Shown one piece after another: positions 50,518-60,225 of a DNA stretch of 64,000 nucleotides. The number at the start of each line of letters is the position of its first letter. The first letter of the stretch is position 1. The DNA is from Streptomyces violaceusniger (lineage in GTDB: Bacteria > Actinomycetota > Actinomycetes > Streptomycetales > Streptomycetaceae), in NCBI GenBank assembly GCA_005405945.1, contig BJHW01000002.1, forward strand, positions 992,001 through 1,056,000, written 5' to 3'. Under the pieces are notes generated by a model that searched no databases, was not told where the DNA came from, and saw nothing but the letters and a program-made list of their open reading frames with translations. The translations under genes were made by a program, and so were the position numbers.

Positions 50518-51420
50518 TCACCCCGTGGCCAGCGCCTTGAGGTCCGCCAGGCTTCCGTTGAACCGGTTGTGGTCACCCACCAGCGGCCCGCTGGAGGTGT
50601 ACTGCCACAGGGTGTGGGTCGTCCAGCCGGCCGGCAGCGGCCCGGGGGTGGCGGCGTACCGCGCCAGCCACAGCGGGTTCCGCTCGGCGAAGGCGGCGCT
50701 GTCGCCGGTGCACGTCTGCCACCAGCCGGTGGTCGTGTAGATCACCGGCCGGCGTCCGGTGCGCTCCGCGACGCGCGCGGTGAAGTCGCCGATCCAGTTC
50801 ACCATCTCGGAGTCGGTCAGGCCGTAGCAGGTTGCTCCGTACGGGTTGTATTCGAGGTCCAGGACGGGCGGCAGCGTCTTGCCGTCGTCCGACCAGTCGC
50901 CACCGCCTGCCACGAAGAAGTCCGCCTGACGGGTGCCGCTGGAACGGTCCGGCAGGGCGAAGTGGTAGGCGCCGCGGATCATGCCCTGCTGGAAGGAGCC
51001 GTTGTACTGCGAGGCGAACGAGGGGTTCTTGTAGGTCGTGCTCTCGGTGGCCTTCACATAGGCGAATCGGACGTTGTCGTCCCACAGGGCCGCCCAGTCG
51101 ACCGAACCCTGGTGGTCGCTGACGTCCACGCCCTCCACCGAGGCCGCTCTGGCGGCCCGGGGCGTGGCGCCGGGGTCGGTCTTCTCGTGGCGGGCGATGG
51201 TCGAGCCCATCCAGTCCCGCTCGGGGTGCGGGACGGACGCCGCGGGGGCCGGGCCGGCGGCGGCGTGGGCGTCGTGGTCGGCGTCGGGGTCGGTCGTCGA
51301 GGCCGTGGCCGGTACGAGGGTGGCGAGGACCGCGGCGGTGATCGCCACTCCCAGTCCGCCGATGGCGTAGGGCGAGCGCAGACGCGAAGGCGCCCGGTGG
51401 TTACCGGATTTCAGGGACAT
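50518..51420 (-). CDS. Secreted GH25 lysozyme (N,O-diacetylmuramidase type)
   Basis: 300 residues. It has a strong ribosome-binding site (GGAGGA) seven bases before ATG 51420 and a signal peptide (PYAIGGLGVAITAAVLATLV). The GH25 domain begins VEGVDVSDHQGSVDW (first acidic residue) and includes FAYVKATES, GMIRGAYHFALP, the catalytic PVLDLEYNPYG and WQYTSSGPLVGDHNRFNG at the end. It cuts the beta-1,4 bond of peptidoglycan MurNAc-GlcNAc. The upstream TetR reading frame runs into this gene without a stop (see that entry). It would be a secreted cell-wall hydrolase. Confidence 0.92.
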   Translation of the reverse strand: MSLKSGNHRAPSRLRSPYAIGGLGVAITAAVLATLVPATASTTDPDADHDAHAAAGPAPAASVPHPERDWMGSTIARHEKTDPGATPRAARAASVEGVDVSDHQGSVDWAALWDDNVRFAYVKATESTTYKNPSFASQYNGSFQQGMIRGAYHFALPDRSSGTRQADFFVAGGGDWSDDGKTLPPVLDLEYNPYGATCYGLTDSEMVNWIGDFTARVAERTGRRPVIYTTTGWWQTCTGDSAAFAERNPLWLARYAATPGPLPAGWTTHTLWQYTSSGPLVGDHNRFNGSLADLKALATG

Positions 51421-52149
51421 CTGTTCCTCCGATCCGTTCCGCATCGACGGTATGCGCGTCGAACGGAGAAGGTGAAGCGGAACGGGAAATTCTGTCCCTC
51501 CGTCAGCGGTCCCGGCCCCCTCGCCGACCGGCCCCGACGCCACGCCGTAGCCCGCCACCAGCGCCCTCGCGGCCCGGGTCGCCCGGATGGCGACCTCCTC
51601 GACCACGTCATCCGGATCGCCGAACTTCCCTTCCAGCAATTGGGCGACATAGCCGCGGGCGAGCGCGTGCAGGGCGTCGAGCAACGCCACGGCCGTCACC
51701 GCGGCATCGCCCGGGGCGACCACCTCGAAGGCGCTCGGCAGCAGCAGATCCACGAACTCCCTGCTGCTGTCCCGTAGCTCCGGATGGGTGGCCCGCAGCC
51801 CCGGCGCGAAGAGGATGTCCAGCCCACCGCGGTAGCGGGCCGCCGCGCGCACGAAGGTGCCCGCCACCGTGGCCAGCCGCTCCTGGGCGGACTCGACATC
51901 GGCCACCGTGTCCAGGTAGATGGCCCGCAGCCGCCGCGAGACCTCGAGGGCGGCGGCCGCGAGCAGCGCGTCACGGTCGGCGAAGTGGCGGTACGGCGCA
52001 CCGGGGCTCACACAGGTGCGGCGCGCCGCCTCCGCCACGGAGAAGCCGCGCACTCCGACCTCGTCGATGATCTCCAGGGTCGTCTGCACCAGCGCGGCGG
52101 CCAGGTCGCCGTGGTGGTAGGTGGCGCGTCCCTTCGGGGTGGGTGCCAT
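51411..52149 (-). CDS. TetR-family regulator, apparent read-through into the lysozyme gene
   Basis: Start ATG 52149, ten bases after the end of the molybdenum hydroxylase large subunit, so probably the last gene of that operon. The N-terminal helix-turn-helix is clear: GFSVAEAARRTCVSPGAPYRHFADRDAL. The C-terminal ligand-binding part is all-helical (RATRAARALVAGYG at the end, about residue 195). No stop occurs in this frame; it continues through the GH25 start. Because indels are common here I infer one missing base near the end, and mark the end at the stop of the neighbouring frame (51411). It is the likely regulator of the operon and of the dyad at 55887-55929, which is inference. Confidence 0.72.
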
Positions 52150-52159
52150 TCCGGTGACC

Positions 52160-54320
52160 CTACCCGACCCGTGATTGCGGCTCACCCACCCCTGGCCTGC
52201 GCCTTTCGGCGGTCCGTGCGGCCCGCAGCGCGTCCCGCGAGCGCTCGATGCGGATCGGCAGATCCCGCACCCGCTCGCCTGTGGCATGGTGGAAGGCGTT
52301 GCCGATGGCCGCCGCCGCGCCCACGATGCCCAGTTCGCCGATGCCCTTGGCGCCCACCGGGTTGGTGGTGTTGTCGTCCTCCTCCAGCAGCACCACGTCC
52401 AGGCGCGGAACGTCGGCGTGGGCGGCGATGTGATAGCCCGCGAAGTCATGGTTGGCGAAGTCGCCGAAGACCGGATCGACCTCGCCGACCTCCAGCAGCG
52501 CCATCGACAGACCCATCGTCATGGCCCCAGGAACTGGGAGCGCGCGGTGTGCGGATTGACGATCCGCCCGGCCGCGAACACGCCCAGCATCCGGTCCACC
52601 CGGATCTCACCGGTGTCGCCGTCCACTCGCACCTGGGCGAACTGCGCCCCGAAGGTGTGCCGCGACAGATCCGCCCGCCGCTCCAGATCCTCGGCGGTGT
52701 CGGCCACCACCTCCAGACCGCCGTCCGGGACCACACCCCCGTAGGCGTCCAGCTCCTTGAGCAGCGCACGGCACGCCTTGTCCACCGCCCAGCCCCATGA
52801 GGCGGTGCCGAGCGAACCGCCCGCGAACGGCGCCATGCCCAGCGACGCACGCCCGATCTCCAGCCGCAGCCGCGACAGCGGAACGCCGAGCGCGTCCGCC
52901 GCCACCTGGGTGAGGGCGGTACGGGCGCCCGTGCCGAGGTCGGCCGCGCCGATGCGCACCCGGTACGTCCCGTCCTCCTCGGCGCGCGCCACCGCGGAGG
53001 AGGGGAAGGTGTAGTCCGGGTGGTGCGAGGCGGCCACACCGGTGCCCAGCAGCCAGCGCCCCTCGCGCCGGATCCCCGGCGCCGGATCGCGGCGCTCCCA
53101 GCCGAAGCGCGCCGCGCCCTCGCGCAGACAGGCGACCAGGTTGCGGCTGCTGAACGGCTTGCCGCTCTCCGGGTCGTGCTCCGGCTCGTTGCGGATCCGC
53201 AGCTCGACCGGGTCCATGCCCAGCGCCCCGGCCAGCTCGTCGACGGCCGACTCCAGCGCGAACATCCCCGGAGTGTGGCCGGGGGCGCGGAACCAGGCGG
53301 GCGTCATCACATCGAGCGGCGCCACCTTCACCGTCGTACGGGCGTGGGGCGCCGCGTACATCATCCGGGTGGAGGACACCGTCTGGTCGGCGAACGGCAC
53401 CTGGGCCGAGCGCTGCTGCACCGACTCGTGCTGGATCACCGTCAGCCGGCCGTCGCGCTCGGCGCCCAGCCGCACCCGCTGGATCGTGGGGGAGCGGTAG
53501 GGGATCAGCTGGAACATCTGCTGCCGGGTCAGGGCGATCTTCACCGGCCGTTCGACGGCCCGCGCGGCGAGCGCCGCCAGCACCGTCGGCGAGCGCGGAA
53601 TGCCCTTGGACCCGAACCCCCGCCGATGTACTCGGCCACGACCTCCACCGCGCCCAGCTCGATCCCGAACAGCGCGGACATCAGCTGCGCGCTCATATAG
53701 GGACCCTGGTCGGAGTTGAACAGCGTCAGCCGATCCTCGTCCCACACCGCGATGGTGGCATGCGGCTCCATCGGGCTCGGATGCTCCACCGGAGTGGTGT
53801 ACGTGGCGTCCACCCGCACCGGCGCGGTGGCCCAGGCGCCATCGGCGTCACCGCGCTCCACCAGGCCCGGACTGCCGTCGGTCACCGTCTCGGCGATCTC
53901 CAGCCGCTCGTCGTCGGCGCGCAGCACCACATCGTGCGGCTCCCGCTCATAGCCCACCCGGACCGCCGCCGCGCCCTCGCGCGCCGCCTCCAGCGAGGTG
54001 GCCACCACGGCGGCCACGATCTGGCCGTGGTACGCCACCTGAGGGGACTGCAGCACGAAGAGGTCCGCGCTCGCCTCCGCCTCCGCGTTCAGCCGCGGGG
54101 CGTTCGTGTGGTCGAGCACCGTCAGCACACCGGGCAGGGCCAGCGCCGGGGCGGGGTCCACCTCGGTCACCCGGCCGCGGGCGATGGTGGCCTGCACCGG
54201 CCATACGTAACTGACGTCCCGGGTGGGGAACTCATAGGCGTAGCGGGCCGCCCCGGTCACCTTGTCCAGGCCGTCGACCCGGGTCACCGGGGCGCCGACG
54301 CATCGTGAGATGGTGGTCAT
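52160..54320 (-). CDS. Molybdenum hydroxylase large subunit (xanthine/aldehyde oxidase type)
   Basis: About 720 residues. N-terminal VDGLDKVTGAARYAYE is the start of the Mo-binding subunit. The molybdopterin segment reads GGGFGSKG when one base is restored near 53617 (a G run). The catalytic Glu lies in GAKGIGELGIVGAAAAIGNA near the C-terminus. A second base loss near 52527 breaks the end. It forms the three-subunit enzyme with the FAD and 2Fe-2S subunits, all cytoplasmic. The start overlaps the FAD subunit stop (ATGA). The substrate is unknown; purines, aldehydes and N-heterocycles are all possible. Confidence 0.88.
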
Positions 54321-55318
54321 GCGCGATCCCTCCTCGCGACGAGGTCGCGGACGCCCGCGACGATCAGATCAGTGGCCAGGTCGACTTTGAAGGCGTTGTC
54401 GGGCAGCGGCCGCGCCTCGGCCAGTTCGGCCCGCGCCGCCTCCCGCAGCGTCTCCTCGTCCGGCCGTCCGCCGCGCAGCCGCTCCTCGGCGATCCGGGCG
54501 CGCCACGGCCGCGGCGCCACCCCGCCGAGCGCGATCCGCACGTCCCGCAGCGAGCCGTCCTCGGCCACGGACACCGCGGTGGCGACGCTCACCAGCGCGA
54601 AGGCGTACGACCAGCGGTCGCGCACCTTGCGGTAGCGCATCCGGGCGCCGTGCGGCGGCGGGGGCAGCTCCACGGCCGTGATGAGGTCGCCGTGGTCCAG
54701 GACGGTCTCCCGGTGCGGTGTGTCGCCGGGCAGCAGATACAGCTCCGCCACCGGAACGGTGCGCGAGCCGCCGTCCACCGACCGCACGTGTGCCACCGCG
54801 TCGAGCGCCACCAGCGCGACCGCCATGTCGGAGGGGTGGGAGGCCACGCAGTGGTCGGAAGTGCCCAGCACGGCCAGATCGCGGTGCGCGCCCCCGATCG
54901 CCGGACACCCGGTACCCGGCTCGCGCTTGTTGCACGGCTTGGTCACGTCCTGGAAGTAGCCGCAGCGGGTGCGCTGCAGCAGATTGCCGCCCACCGTGGC
55001 GACCGTGCGCAGCTGCCCGGAGGCCCCCGCCAGCAGCGCCTGGGACAGCAGTGGGAAGCGCTCGCGGATGCCCGGGTCGCCCGCCAGCGCGCCGTTGCGC
55101 ACGGTGGCGCCGATGAGCACGGAGCCGTCCTCGCGGTGCTCGATCCGGTCGTACGGCAGCCGGGAGACGTCGATGAGCAGCCCGGGGCCGGTGACGCCCA
55201 GCTTCATCAGGTCCACCAGATTGGTGCCCCCGCCGAGATAGGTGGCATCGGGGCGCTGGGCGATCAGCGCGGCCGCCTCGGCGGCGTCGCCCGCGCGGGC
55301 GTAGCCGAACTCCTTCAT
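54317..55318 (-). CDS. Molybdenum hydroxylase FAD-binding subunit
   Basis: 333 residues. It has the FAD-binding motif AGGTNL-type LGGGTNLVDLMKLG near the N-terminus, the second motif VATVGGNLLQRTRC, and Cys in the segment GYFQDVTKPCNKREPGTGCPA that is typical of the CO-dehydrogenase/xanthine dehydrogenase medium subunit group with an extra iron-sulphur binding insertion. It passes electrons from molybdenum via the 2Fe-2S subunit to FAD. ATG 55318 overlaps the stop of the 2Fe-2S subunit. Confidence 0.9.
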   Translation of the reverse strand: MKEFGYARAGDAAEAAALIAQRPDATYLGGGTNLVDLMKLGVTGPGLLIDVSRLPYDRIEHREDGSVLIGATVRNGALAGDPGIRERFPLLSQALLAGASGQLRTVATVGGNLLQRTRCGYFQDVTKPCNKREPGTGCPAIGGAHRDLAVLGTSDHCVASHPSDMAVALVALDAVAHVRSVDGGSRTVPVAELYLLPGDTPHRETVLDHGDLITAVELPPPPHGARMRYRKVRDRWSYAFALVSVATAVSVAEDGSLRDVRIALGGVAPRPWRARIAEERLRGGRPDEETLREAARAELAEARPLPDNAFKVDLATDLIVAGVRDLVARRDRA

Positions 55319-55902
55319 CGGGCGCCCCCGACGGTGGCCGTGTCCTGGGCACCTTGGGCGCCCGCGGCCTCCAGCACGGCCTCGACGATCCCGTTGTACG
55401 CGCCGCAGCGGCACAGGTTGCCGCTCATGCGCTCGCGCACCTCGTGCGCGTCCAGCGCCGACGCATCGGCCACCCCGCCGGAGGTGTCCTCGGTGACATG
55501 GCTGGGCCAGCCGCGCCCGGCCTCGCCCAGCGCCCCGATGGCGGAGCAGATCTGACCCGGGGTGCAATAGCCGCACTGGAGCCCGTCGTGGTCGAGGAAG
55601 GCGCGCTGCACCGGGTGCAGCTCCCCGCCGTCCGCCAGCGCCGCCACGCCCTCGATGGAGACGATCTCGCGCCCCTCGGCGGTCACCGCGAACATCAGGC
55701 AGCTGTTCACCCGCTCACCGTCCACCAGCACCGTGCAGGCCCCGCACTGACCGTGGTCACAGCCCTTCTTGGTGCCCGTGAGCCCCAGTCGCTCGCGCAG
55801 CACATCGAGCAGGGTGGTCCGGTTGTCGATGGTCAGGGGGTGGGACGTGCCGTTGATCCGCACGATGATGTCGCTGCTCGGTGAGTGATGTGAGAGGGTC
55901 AT
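55315..55902 (-). CDS. Molybdenum hydroxylase 2Fe-2S subunit
   Basis: 195 residues, first gene of the operon. The plant-ferredoxin-like cluster has Cys in GCDHGQCGACTVLVDG and NSCLMFA; the second cluster has LQCGYCTPGQ and NLCRCGAYNGI. A 25-residue insertion (EDTSGGVADASALDAHEV) between the last two Cys pairs is longer than in many homologues. The start codon lies inside the 43-bp dyad, so binding there should affect both transcription and translation start. Confidence 0.92.
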   Translation of the reverse strand: MTLSHHSPSSDIIVRINGTSHPLTIDNRTTLLDVLRERLGLTGTKKGCDHGQCGACTVLVDGERVNSCLMFAVTAEGREIVSIEGVAALADGGELHPVQRAFLDHDGLQCGYCTPGQICSAIGALGEAGRGWPSHVTEDTSGGVADASALDAHEVRERMSGNLCRCGAYNGIVEAVLEAAGAQGAQDTATVGGAR

Positions 55903-55929
55903 ACATTGAATGTATCAACCTCTTACATC
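55887..55929. promoter_or_regulatory. 43-bp dyad spanning the divergent starts of the hydroxylase operon and XdhC gene
   Basis: Centred on 55908. The inner 15 bp ATACATTGAATGTAT (55901-55915) is a perfect palindrome about a central G. The outer arms, GATGTGAGAGG on the left and CCTCTTACATC on the right, also pair with one mismatch. In total only three of 21 pairs mismatch. It includes the 2Fe-2S subunit start codon and ends 15 bp before the XdhC ATG. Confidence 0.8.
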
Positions 55930-55943
55930 CGTGGCGAGGAGAT

Positions 55944-57104
55944 ATGGATTCCATGCGGGACGTCGTAGCGCAGATGCACCGATGGTGGGGCGAGGGCGAG
56001 CCGTTCGCCCGCGCCACGGTGGTGGCGACCTGGCATTCCTCGCCGCTGCCTCCGGGGACGTCCATGCTGGTCGGGCCCGATGGCGCCGCGATCGGCAGCG
56101 TCTCCGGCGGCTGCGTCGAGGGCGCCGTCTACGAACTTGCCCAGGAGGTGACCGACAGCGGCAGGCCCGCGCTGGAGCGCTACGGCGTCAGCGACGACGA
56201 CGCCTTCGCGGTCGGGCTGACCTGCGGCGGAATCATCGACGTCTATGTGGAGCGGATCGACCCCGCGGGCTTCCCCGAACTGGGCGAGGTGGCCGAGGCG
56301 GTGGCCGCCGGAGAGCCGGTGGCCGAGGTGATCTGCGTGGCCGTCGACGGGCCCGACCCGGAGGGGCGGCTGGGCCGCCGGCTGGTCGTACGGCCCGAAG
56401 GCACCTCCGGATCCCTCGGCTCCGGGCGGCTGGACGCGGCCGTCGCCGAGGACGCGCGCGCACTGCTGGCCGGCGGGCGCACCGAGACCCTGGCCTACGG
56501 CTACGACGGCGTCCGCATGGACGAGGAACTCACCCTGTTCGTCTCGGTCCACGCCACCCCGCCGCGGATGCTGGTCTTCGGCGCCGTGGACTTCGCGGCG
56601 GCCATGGCCCGGATCGGCGCCTACCTCGGCTACCACGTCACCGTGTGCGATGCCCGGCCGGTCTTCGCCACCCCGCGCCGCTTCCCCGAGGCACACGAGG
56701 TGGTGACCGACTGGCCGCACCGCTATCTGCGCACCGAGGCGGAGGCGGGCCGGATCGACGAACGCACGGTGGTCTGTGTGCTCACCCACGACCCCAAGTT
56801 CGATGTGCCGCTGCTGGACGTCGCCCTGCGCCTGCCGCTGGCCTACGTGGGCGCCATGGGCTCCCGCCGCACCCACGACGACCGGATCCGCCGGCTGCGC
56901 GCCACCGGCCTCGGCGAGGAGGCGCTGGCCCGGCTCGCGTCGCCGATCGGCCTGGACCTCGGGGCCCGTACACCCGAGGAGACCGCCGTCAGCATCGCGG
57001 CCGAGATCATCGCCGACCGCTGGGGCGGCAGCGGCACCCGGCTGACCTCCCTCAGCGGCAGCATCCACCGTCAGGAGCCGATGCGGCCCGCGGCCGGAGG
57101 CTGA
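55944..57104 (+). CDS. xdhC: XdhC/CoxI-family molybdenum cofactor insertion protein
   Basis: 386 residues. ATG 55944 follows GGCGAGGAG. The N-terminal domain carries GSVSGGCVEGAVYELA, the Cys-containing loop that binds molybdenum cofactor in the family, and later LTCGGIIDVYVE. The C-terminal Rossmann-like domain ends YVGAMGSRRTHDDRI and IGLDLGARTPEE, the second conserved block. The family delivers and sulphurates Mo cofactor for xanthine dehydrogenase-type enzymes. Here it diverges from the three-subunit operon across 41 bp and probably serves it. Confidence 0.92.
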   Translation: MDSMRDVVAQMHRWWGEGEPFARATVVATWHSSPLPPGTSMLVGPDGAAIGSVSGGCVEGAVYELAQEVTDSGRPALERYGVSDDDAFAVGLTCGGIIDVYVERIDPAGFPELGEVAEAVAAGEPVAEVICVAVDGPDPEGRLGRRLVVRPEGTSGSLGSGRLDAAVAEDARALLAGGRTETLAYGYDGVRMDEELTLFVSVHATPPRMLVFGAVDFAAAMARIGAYLGYHVTVCDARPVFATPRRFPEAHEVVTDWPHRYLRTEAEAGRIDERTVVCVLTHDPKFDVPLLDVALRLPLAYVGAMGSRRTHDDRIRRLRATGLGEEALARLASPIGLDLGARTPEETAVSIAAEIIADRWGGSGTRLTSLSGSIHRQEPMRPAAGG

Positions 57105-57181
57105 GACGGGGCCACGGCCCGGGCCGGGGATCGCCACAATGGTTCCCGGCCCGAATGGATGTAGGAGGAATCGAACCAGCC

Positions 57182-58525
57182 GTGGAGACCGCTCGAAGCA
57201 GCGACGACGACATAGAACCCACCGCGGCCGACGATGACGCCGTCCCCGGCGCCGGGGACGGCGCCCCGGCCCCGCCGCCGAGACCCGGCTGGCGCCGCTG
57301 GGTGATGGACACCCGGCCGCTGCGCCACCGCCCCTTCCGCCGGCTGTGGAGCTCCACCACCATCACCGCCATCGGCAGCCAGCTGACGGCCGTCGCCGTG
57401 CCCAAGCAGATCTACGACATCACCGGCTCGTCGGCGTGGGTCGGCTACGCCAGCTTCGCCGGACTCCTCCCGCTGGTGGTCTTCGCGCTGTGGGGCGGGG
57501 TGGTCGCCGACCGGATGGACCGGCGCACCCTGATGCTCATCACCAACGTCGGCATCGCCGTCACCTCGCTGCTGTTCTGGGCCCAGTCCTTCGCCGGGCT
57601 GGACTCGGTGGCGGTGCTCATGGTGCTGCTCGCCGCCCAGCAGGGCTTCTTCGGCATGAACTCCCCGGCCCGCAACGCCTCCGTCGCCCGCCTCGTCCCC
57701 GCCGACGAACTGCCCGCCGCGGGCGCCCTGCAGTCCACCGTCGCCCAGACGGGCATGATCCTCGGCCCGCTGCTCGCGGGCGCCCTGATCCCCGTACTCG
57801 GCCTGCCCACGCTCTACCTCATCGACGCCGTGGCGCTGTGCGTCACCCTGTGGGCCGTCTGGCGGCTGCCCGCCATGCCACCCCTCGCCGAGGGCGCCAC
57901 GGGCGGCGCGCGGCGGGGCGGATGGCGCGATGTGGCCGACGGCTTCCGGTACATCGCCACCCACCGCATCCTGCTGATGTCCTTCCTCGCGGACATCATC
58001 GCCATGGTCTTCGGCATGCCCCGCGCGCTCTTCCCCCAACTCGCCTCGCACACCTACGCACCGTGGGGCGAGGGCTTCGCGCTCGGCCTGCTCTTCGCGG
58101 CGATCCCGCTCGGCGCGGTGGCCGGCGGTCTGCTGTCCGGCACCTTCTCCCGCGCCCGCCGCCACGGCCTGATGGTCATCGCCGCCGTGGTGGCCTGGGG
58201 CGTGGCCATCACCGGATTCGGGCTCAGCCTCAACCTGTGGTGGGCGGTGGCCTTCCTCGCCCTCGCGGGCGTGGCCGACATGGTCTCGATGGTCTTCCGC
58301 GGGACGATCCTCCAGGCGGCCGCCACCGACGACATGCGCGGCCGGATGCAGGGCGTGTTCACCGTGGTGGTGGCGGGCGGACCGCGCATCGCCGATCTGC
58401 TGCACGGCACCGCGGGCTCGCTCCTCGGGGCCCGCGCGGCGGTCGCCGCGGGCGGGCTGCTGGTGGCCGTCAGCACGCTCGGGCTCGCCGTCGCGGTGCC
58501 CGCCTTCCGCCGCTACACGCCCTGA
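57182..58525 (+). CDS. MFS exporter
   Basis: About 447 residues. GTG 57182 has AGGAGG upstream (13 bases away, a little far); ATG 57155 in frame is the alternative. The N-terminal 45 residues are acidic/Pro-rich and cytoplasmic, followed by 12 predicted helices. The loop GVVADRMDRRTLMLITN between helices 2 and 3 is the typical MFS motif A. The pattern resembles the enterobactin exporter/multidrug group (DHA3-like). Substrate unknown. It ends at a terminator shared with gnd. Confidence 0.82.
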   Translation: METARSSDDDIEPTAADDDAVPGAGDGAPAPPPRPGWRRWVMDTRPLRHRPFRRLWSSTTITAIGSQLTAVAVPKQIYDITGSSAWVGYASFAGLLPLVVFALWGGVVADRMDRRTLMLITNVGIAVTSLLFWAQSFAGLDSVAVLMVLLAAQQGFFGMNSPARNASVARLVPADELPAAGALQSTVAQTGMILGPLLAGALIPVLGLPTLYLIDAVALCVTLWAVWRLPAMPPLAEGATGGARRGGWRDVADGFRYIATHRILLMSFLADIIAMVFGMPRALFPQLASHTYAPWGEGFALGLLFAAIPLGAVAGGLLSGTFSRARRHGLMVIAAVVAWGVAITGFGLSLNLWWAVAFLALAGVADMVSMVFRGTILQAAATDDMRGRMQGVFTVVVAGGPRIADLLHGTAGSLLGARAAVAAGGLLVAVSTLGLAVAVPAFRRYTP

Positions 58526-58559
58526 CGACGCGGCCGCGCGCGGGCAAGCGAACGCAACG

Positions 58560-58602
58560 CGGCCGTGCCCCCGCACCGGAACCCGGGGCGGGGGCACGGC
58601 CG
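58560..58602. terminator. 15-bp stem bidirectional terminator
   Basis: CGGCCGTGCCCCCGC and GCGGGGGCACGGCCG, arms at 58560-58574 and 58588-58602, between the convergent MFS and gnd genes. Confidence 0.8.
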
Positions 58603-58611
58603 TCGCGGCCC

Positions 58612-60066
58612 TCAGGCCGTACGCTCGTCGCGGTCGCCGCCCCACAGCGTGTGGAACGAACCCTCGCGGTCCACCCGCCGGTAGGTGTGCGCGCCGAAGA
58701 AGTCCCGCTGCCCCTGGACCAGCGCCGCGGGCAGCCGCTGCGAGCGCAGCGCGTCGTAGTACGCCAGCGCAGCCGAGAAGCCCGGCGCCGGCACGCCCAG
58801 CTCGACCGAGGTGGTCACCACCCGCCGCCAGGCGTCCTGCGCCGCGCCCAGCGCCTCGGCGAAGTGGTCGTCCGTCAGCAGTGTGACGGGCTTGCGCTCC
58901 TTGGCGTACGCCTCGGTGATCCGGTTCAGGAACCGCGCCCGGATGATGCAGCCGCCCCGCCAGATCCGCGCGACCGCCCCGGGGTCGATGTCCCAGCCGT
59001 ACTCCTGGCTGCCCGCCTCGATCTGGTGGATGCCCTGCGCGTACGCCACGATCTTCGAGGCGTACAGCGCCTGCTCGACATCGTCGGCGAACCGCTCCGC
59101 GGCGGCCCCCGTGAGCCCCTTGCCGGACGGCCCCGGCAGCCCCTGCGAGGCGTCCCGCAGCTCCGCGTGGCCGGACAGCGAGCGGGCGAACACCGCCTCG
59201 GCGATCCCGCTCACCGGCACGCCCAGGTCCAGCGCGGTCTGCACGGTCCAGCGGCCGGTGCCCTTCTGCTCGGCCTGGTCCTGCACCACGTCCACGAACG
59301 GCTTGCCGGTGGCGGCGTCGGTGTGCCCGAGCACCTCGGCGGTGATCTCGATCAGATACGACTCCAGCCGGCCGCCGTTCCAGGTGCGGAACACCTCCGC
59401 GATCTGGCCCGGCGACATGCCGAGCGCCCGCCGCAGCAGGTCGTACGACTCGGCGATGAGCTGCATGTCCGCGTACTCGATGCCGTTGTGCACCATCTTC
59501 ACGAAGTGGCCGGCGCCGTCCGGGCCGATGTGGGTGCAGCACGGGGTGCCGTCCACCTTGGCGGAGATGGACTCCAACAGCGGGCCGAGCGACTTGTAGG
59601 ATTCCACCGATCCGCCGGGCATGATGCTGGGCCCGTTGAGCGCGCCCTCCTCGCCGCCGGAGATGCCGGTGCCCACGAAGTGCAGCCCGCGCTCGCGCAG
59701 GGACTTCTCCCGGCGCCGGGTGTCCTCGAAGTGGGCGTTGCCCCCGTCGATGATCACGTCGCCCTCTTCGAGGAGAGGTGCGAACTCCTCGATGACGGCG
59801 TCGGTGGGCGCACCCGCCTTGACCATGATGATCAGCCGCCGGGGCCGCTGCAACGAGGCGACGAACTCCTCGGCGCTCTCCGCCGGCACGAAGTTCCCCT
59901 CGTGGCCGTGCTCCTCCATCAGCGCCTTGGTCTTGGCGAACGTACGGTTGTGGAGAGCGACGGTGTGCCCGTGCCGGGCGAAGTTGCGGGCGAGGTTGCT
60001 ACCCATGACGGCGAGCCCGGTGACGCCGATCTGGGCGGTCGGCTGGGCGCTGGAAGGGCTGGGCAT
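58612..60066 (-). CDS. gnd: 6-phosphogluconate dehydrogenase, decarboxylating
   Basis: 484 residues, the long (dimeric) form. It oxidises 6-phosphogluconate to ribulose 5-phosphate, reducing NADP+ and releasing CO2. N-terminal Rossmann motif IGVTGLAVMGSNLARNFA with the following HNRT; catalytic segment GTGISGGEEGALNGPSIMPGG; Lys of HFVKMVHNGIEYADMQLIAE; and the C-terminal helical domain ending YRRVDREGSFHTLW. ATG 60066 is chosen by homologous N-terminus (MPSPSSAQPT), with AGGAG eleven bases upstream; an in-frame ATG at 60093 would add nine residues. It is single-gene. Confidence 0.95.
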   Translation of the reverse strand: MPSPSSAQPTAQIGVTGLAVMGSNLARNFARHGHTVALHNRTFAKTKALMEEHGHEGNFVPAESAEEFVASLQRPRRLIIMVKAGAPTDAVIEEFAPLLEEGDVIIDGGNAHFEDTRRREKSLRERGLHFVGTGISGGEEGALNGPSIMPGGSVESYKSLGPLLESISAKVDGTPCCTHIGPDGAGHFVKMVHNGIEYADMQLIAESYDLLRRALGMSPGQIAEVFRTWNGGRLESYLIEITAEVLGHTDAATGKPFVDVVQDQAEQKGTGRWTVQTALDLGVPVSGIAEAVFARSLSGHAELRDASQGLPGPSGKGLTGAAAERFADDVEQALYASKIVAYAQGIHQIEAGSQEYGWDIDPGAVARIWRGGCIIRARFLNRITEAYAKERKPVTLLTDDHFAEALGAAQDAWRRVVTTSVELGVPAPGFSAALAYYDALRSQRLPAALVQGQRDFFGAHTYRRVDREGSFHTLWGGDRDERTA

Positions 60067-60225
60067 ACGGTGTTCCACTCCTGTCACGCGCATCGAATCC
60101 TTATGCGAGGCAGCAACGCCGAGGGGAGTGGGGATCTTCCCTCTCGATCAGCCGGGTTTCGCCCGGCCATCGTTGCACGATGTGCGCGACGGCGGATGGG
60201 TGTCCGGGAAAGCCGCGGAGGTGTG

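Noticed and set aside
52160..52449. N-terminal extension of the TetR ORF
   Set aside because: The extra residues overlap the end of the molybdenum hydroxylase in another frame. The helix-turn-helix protein starts at 52149.
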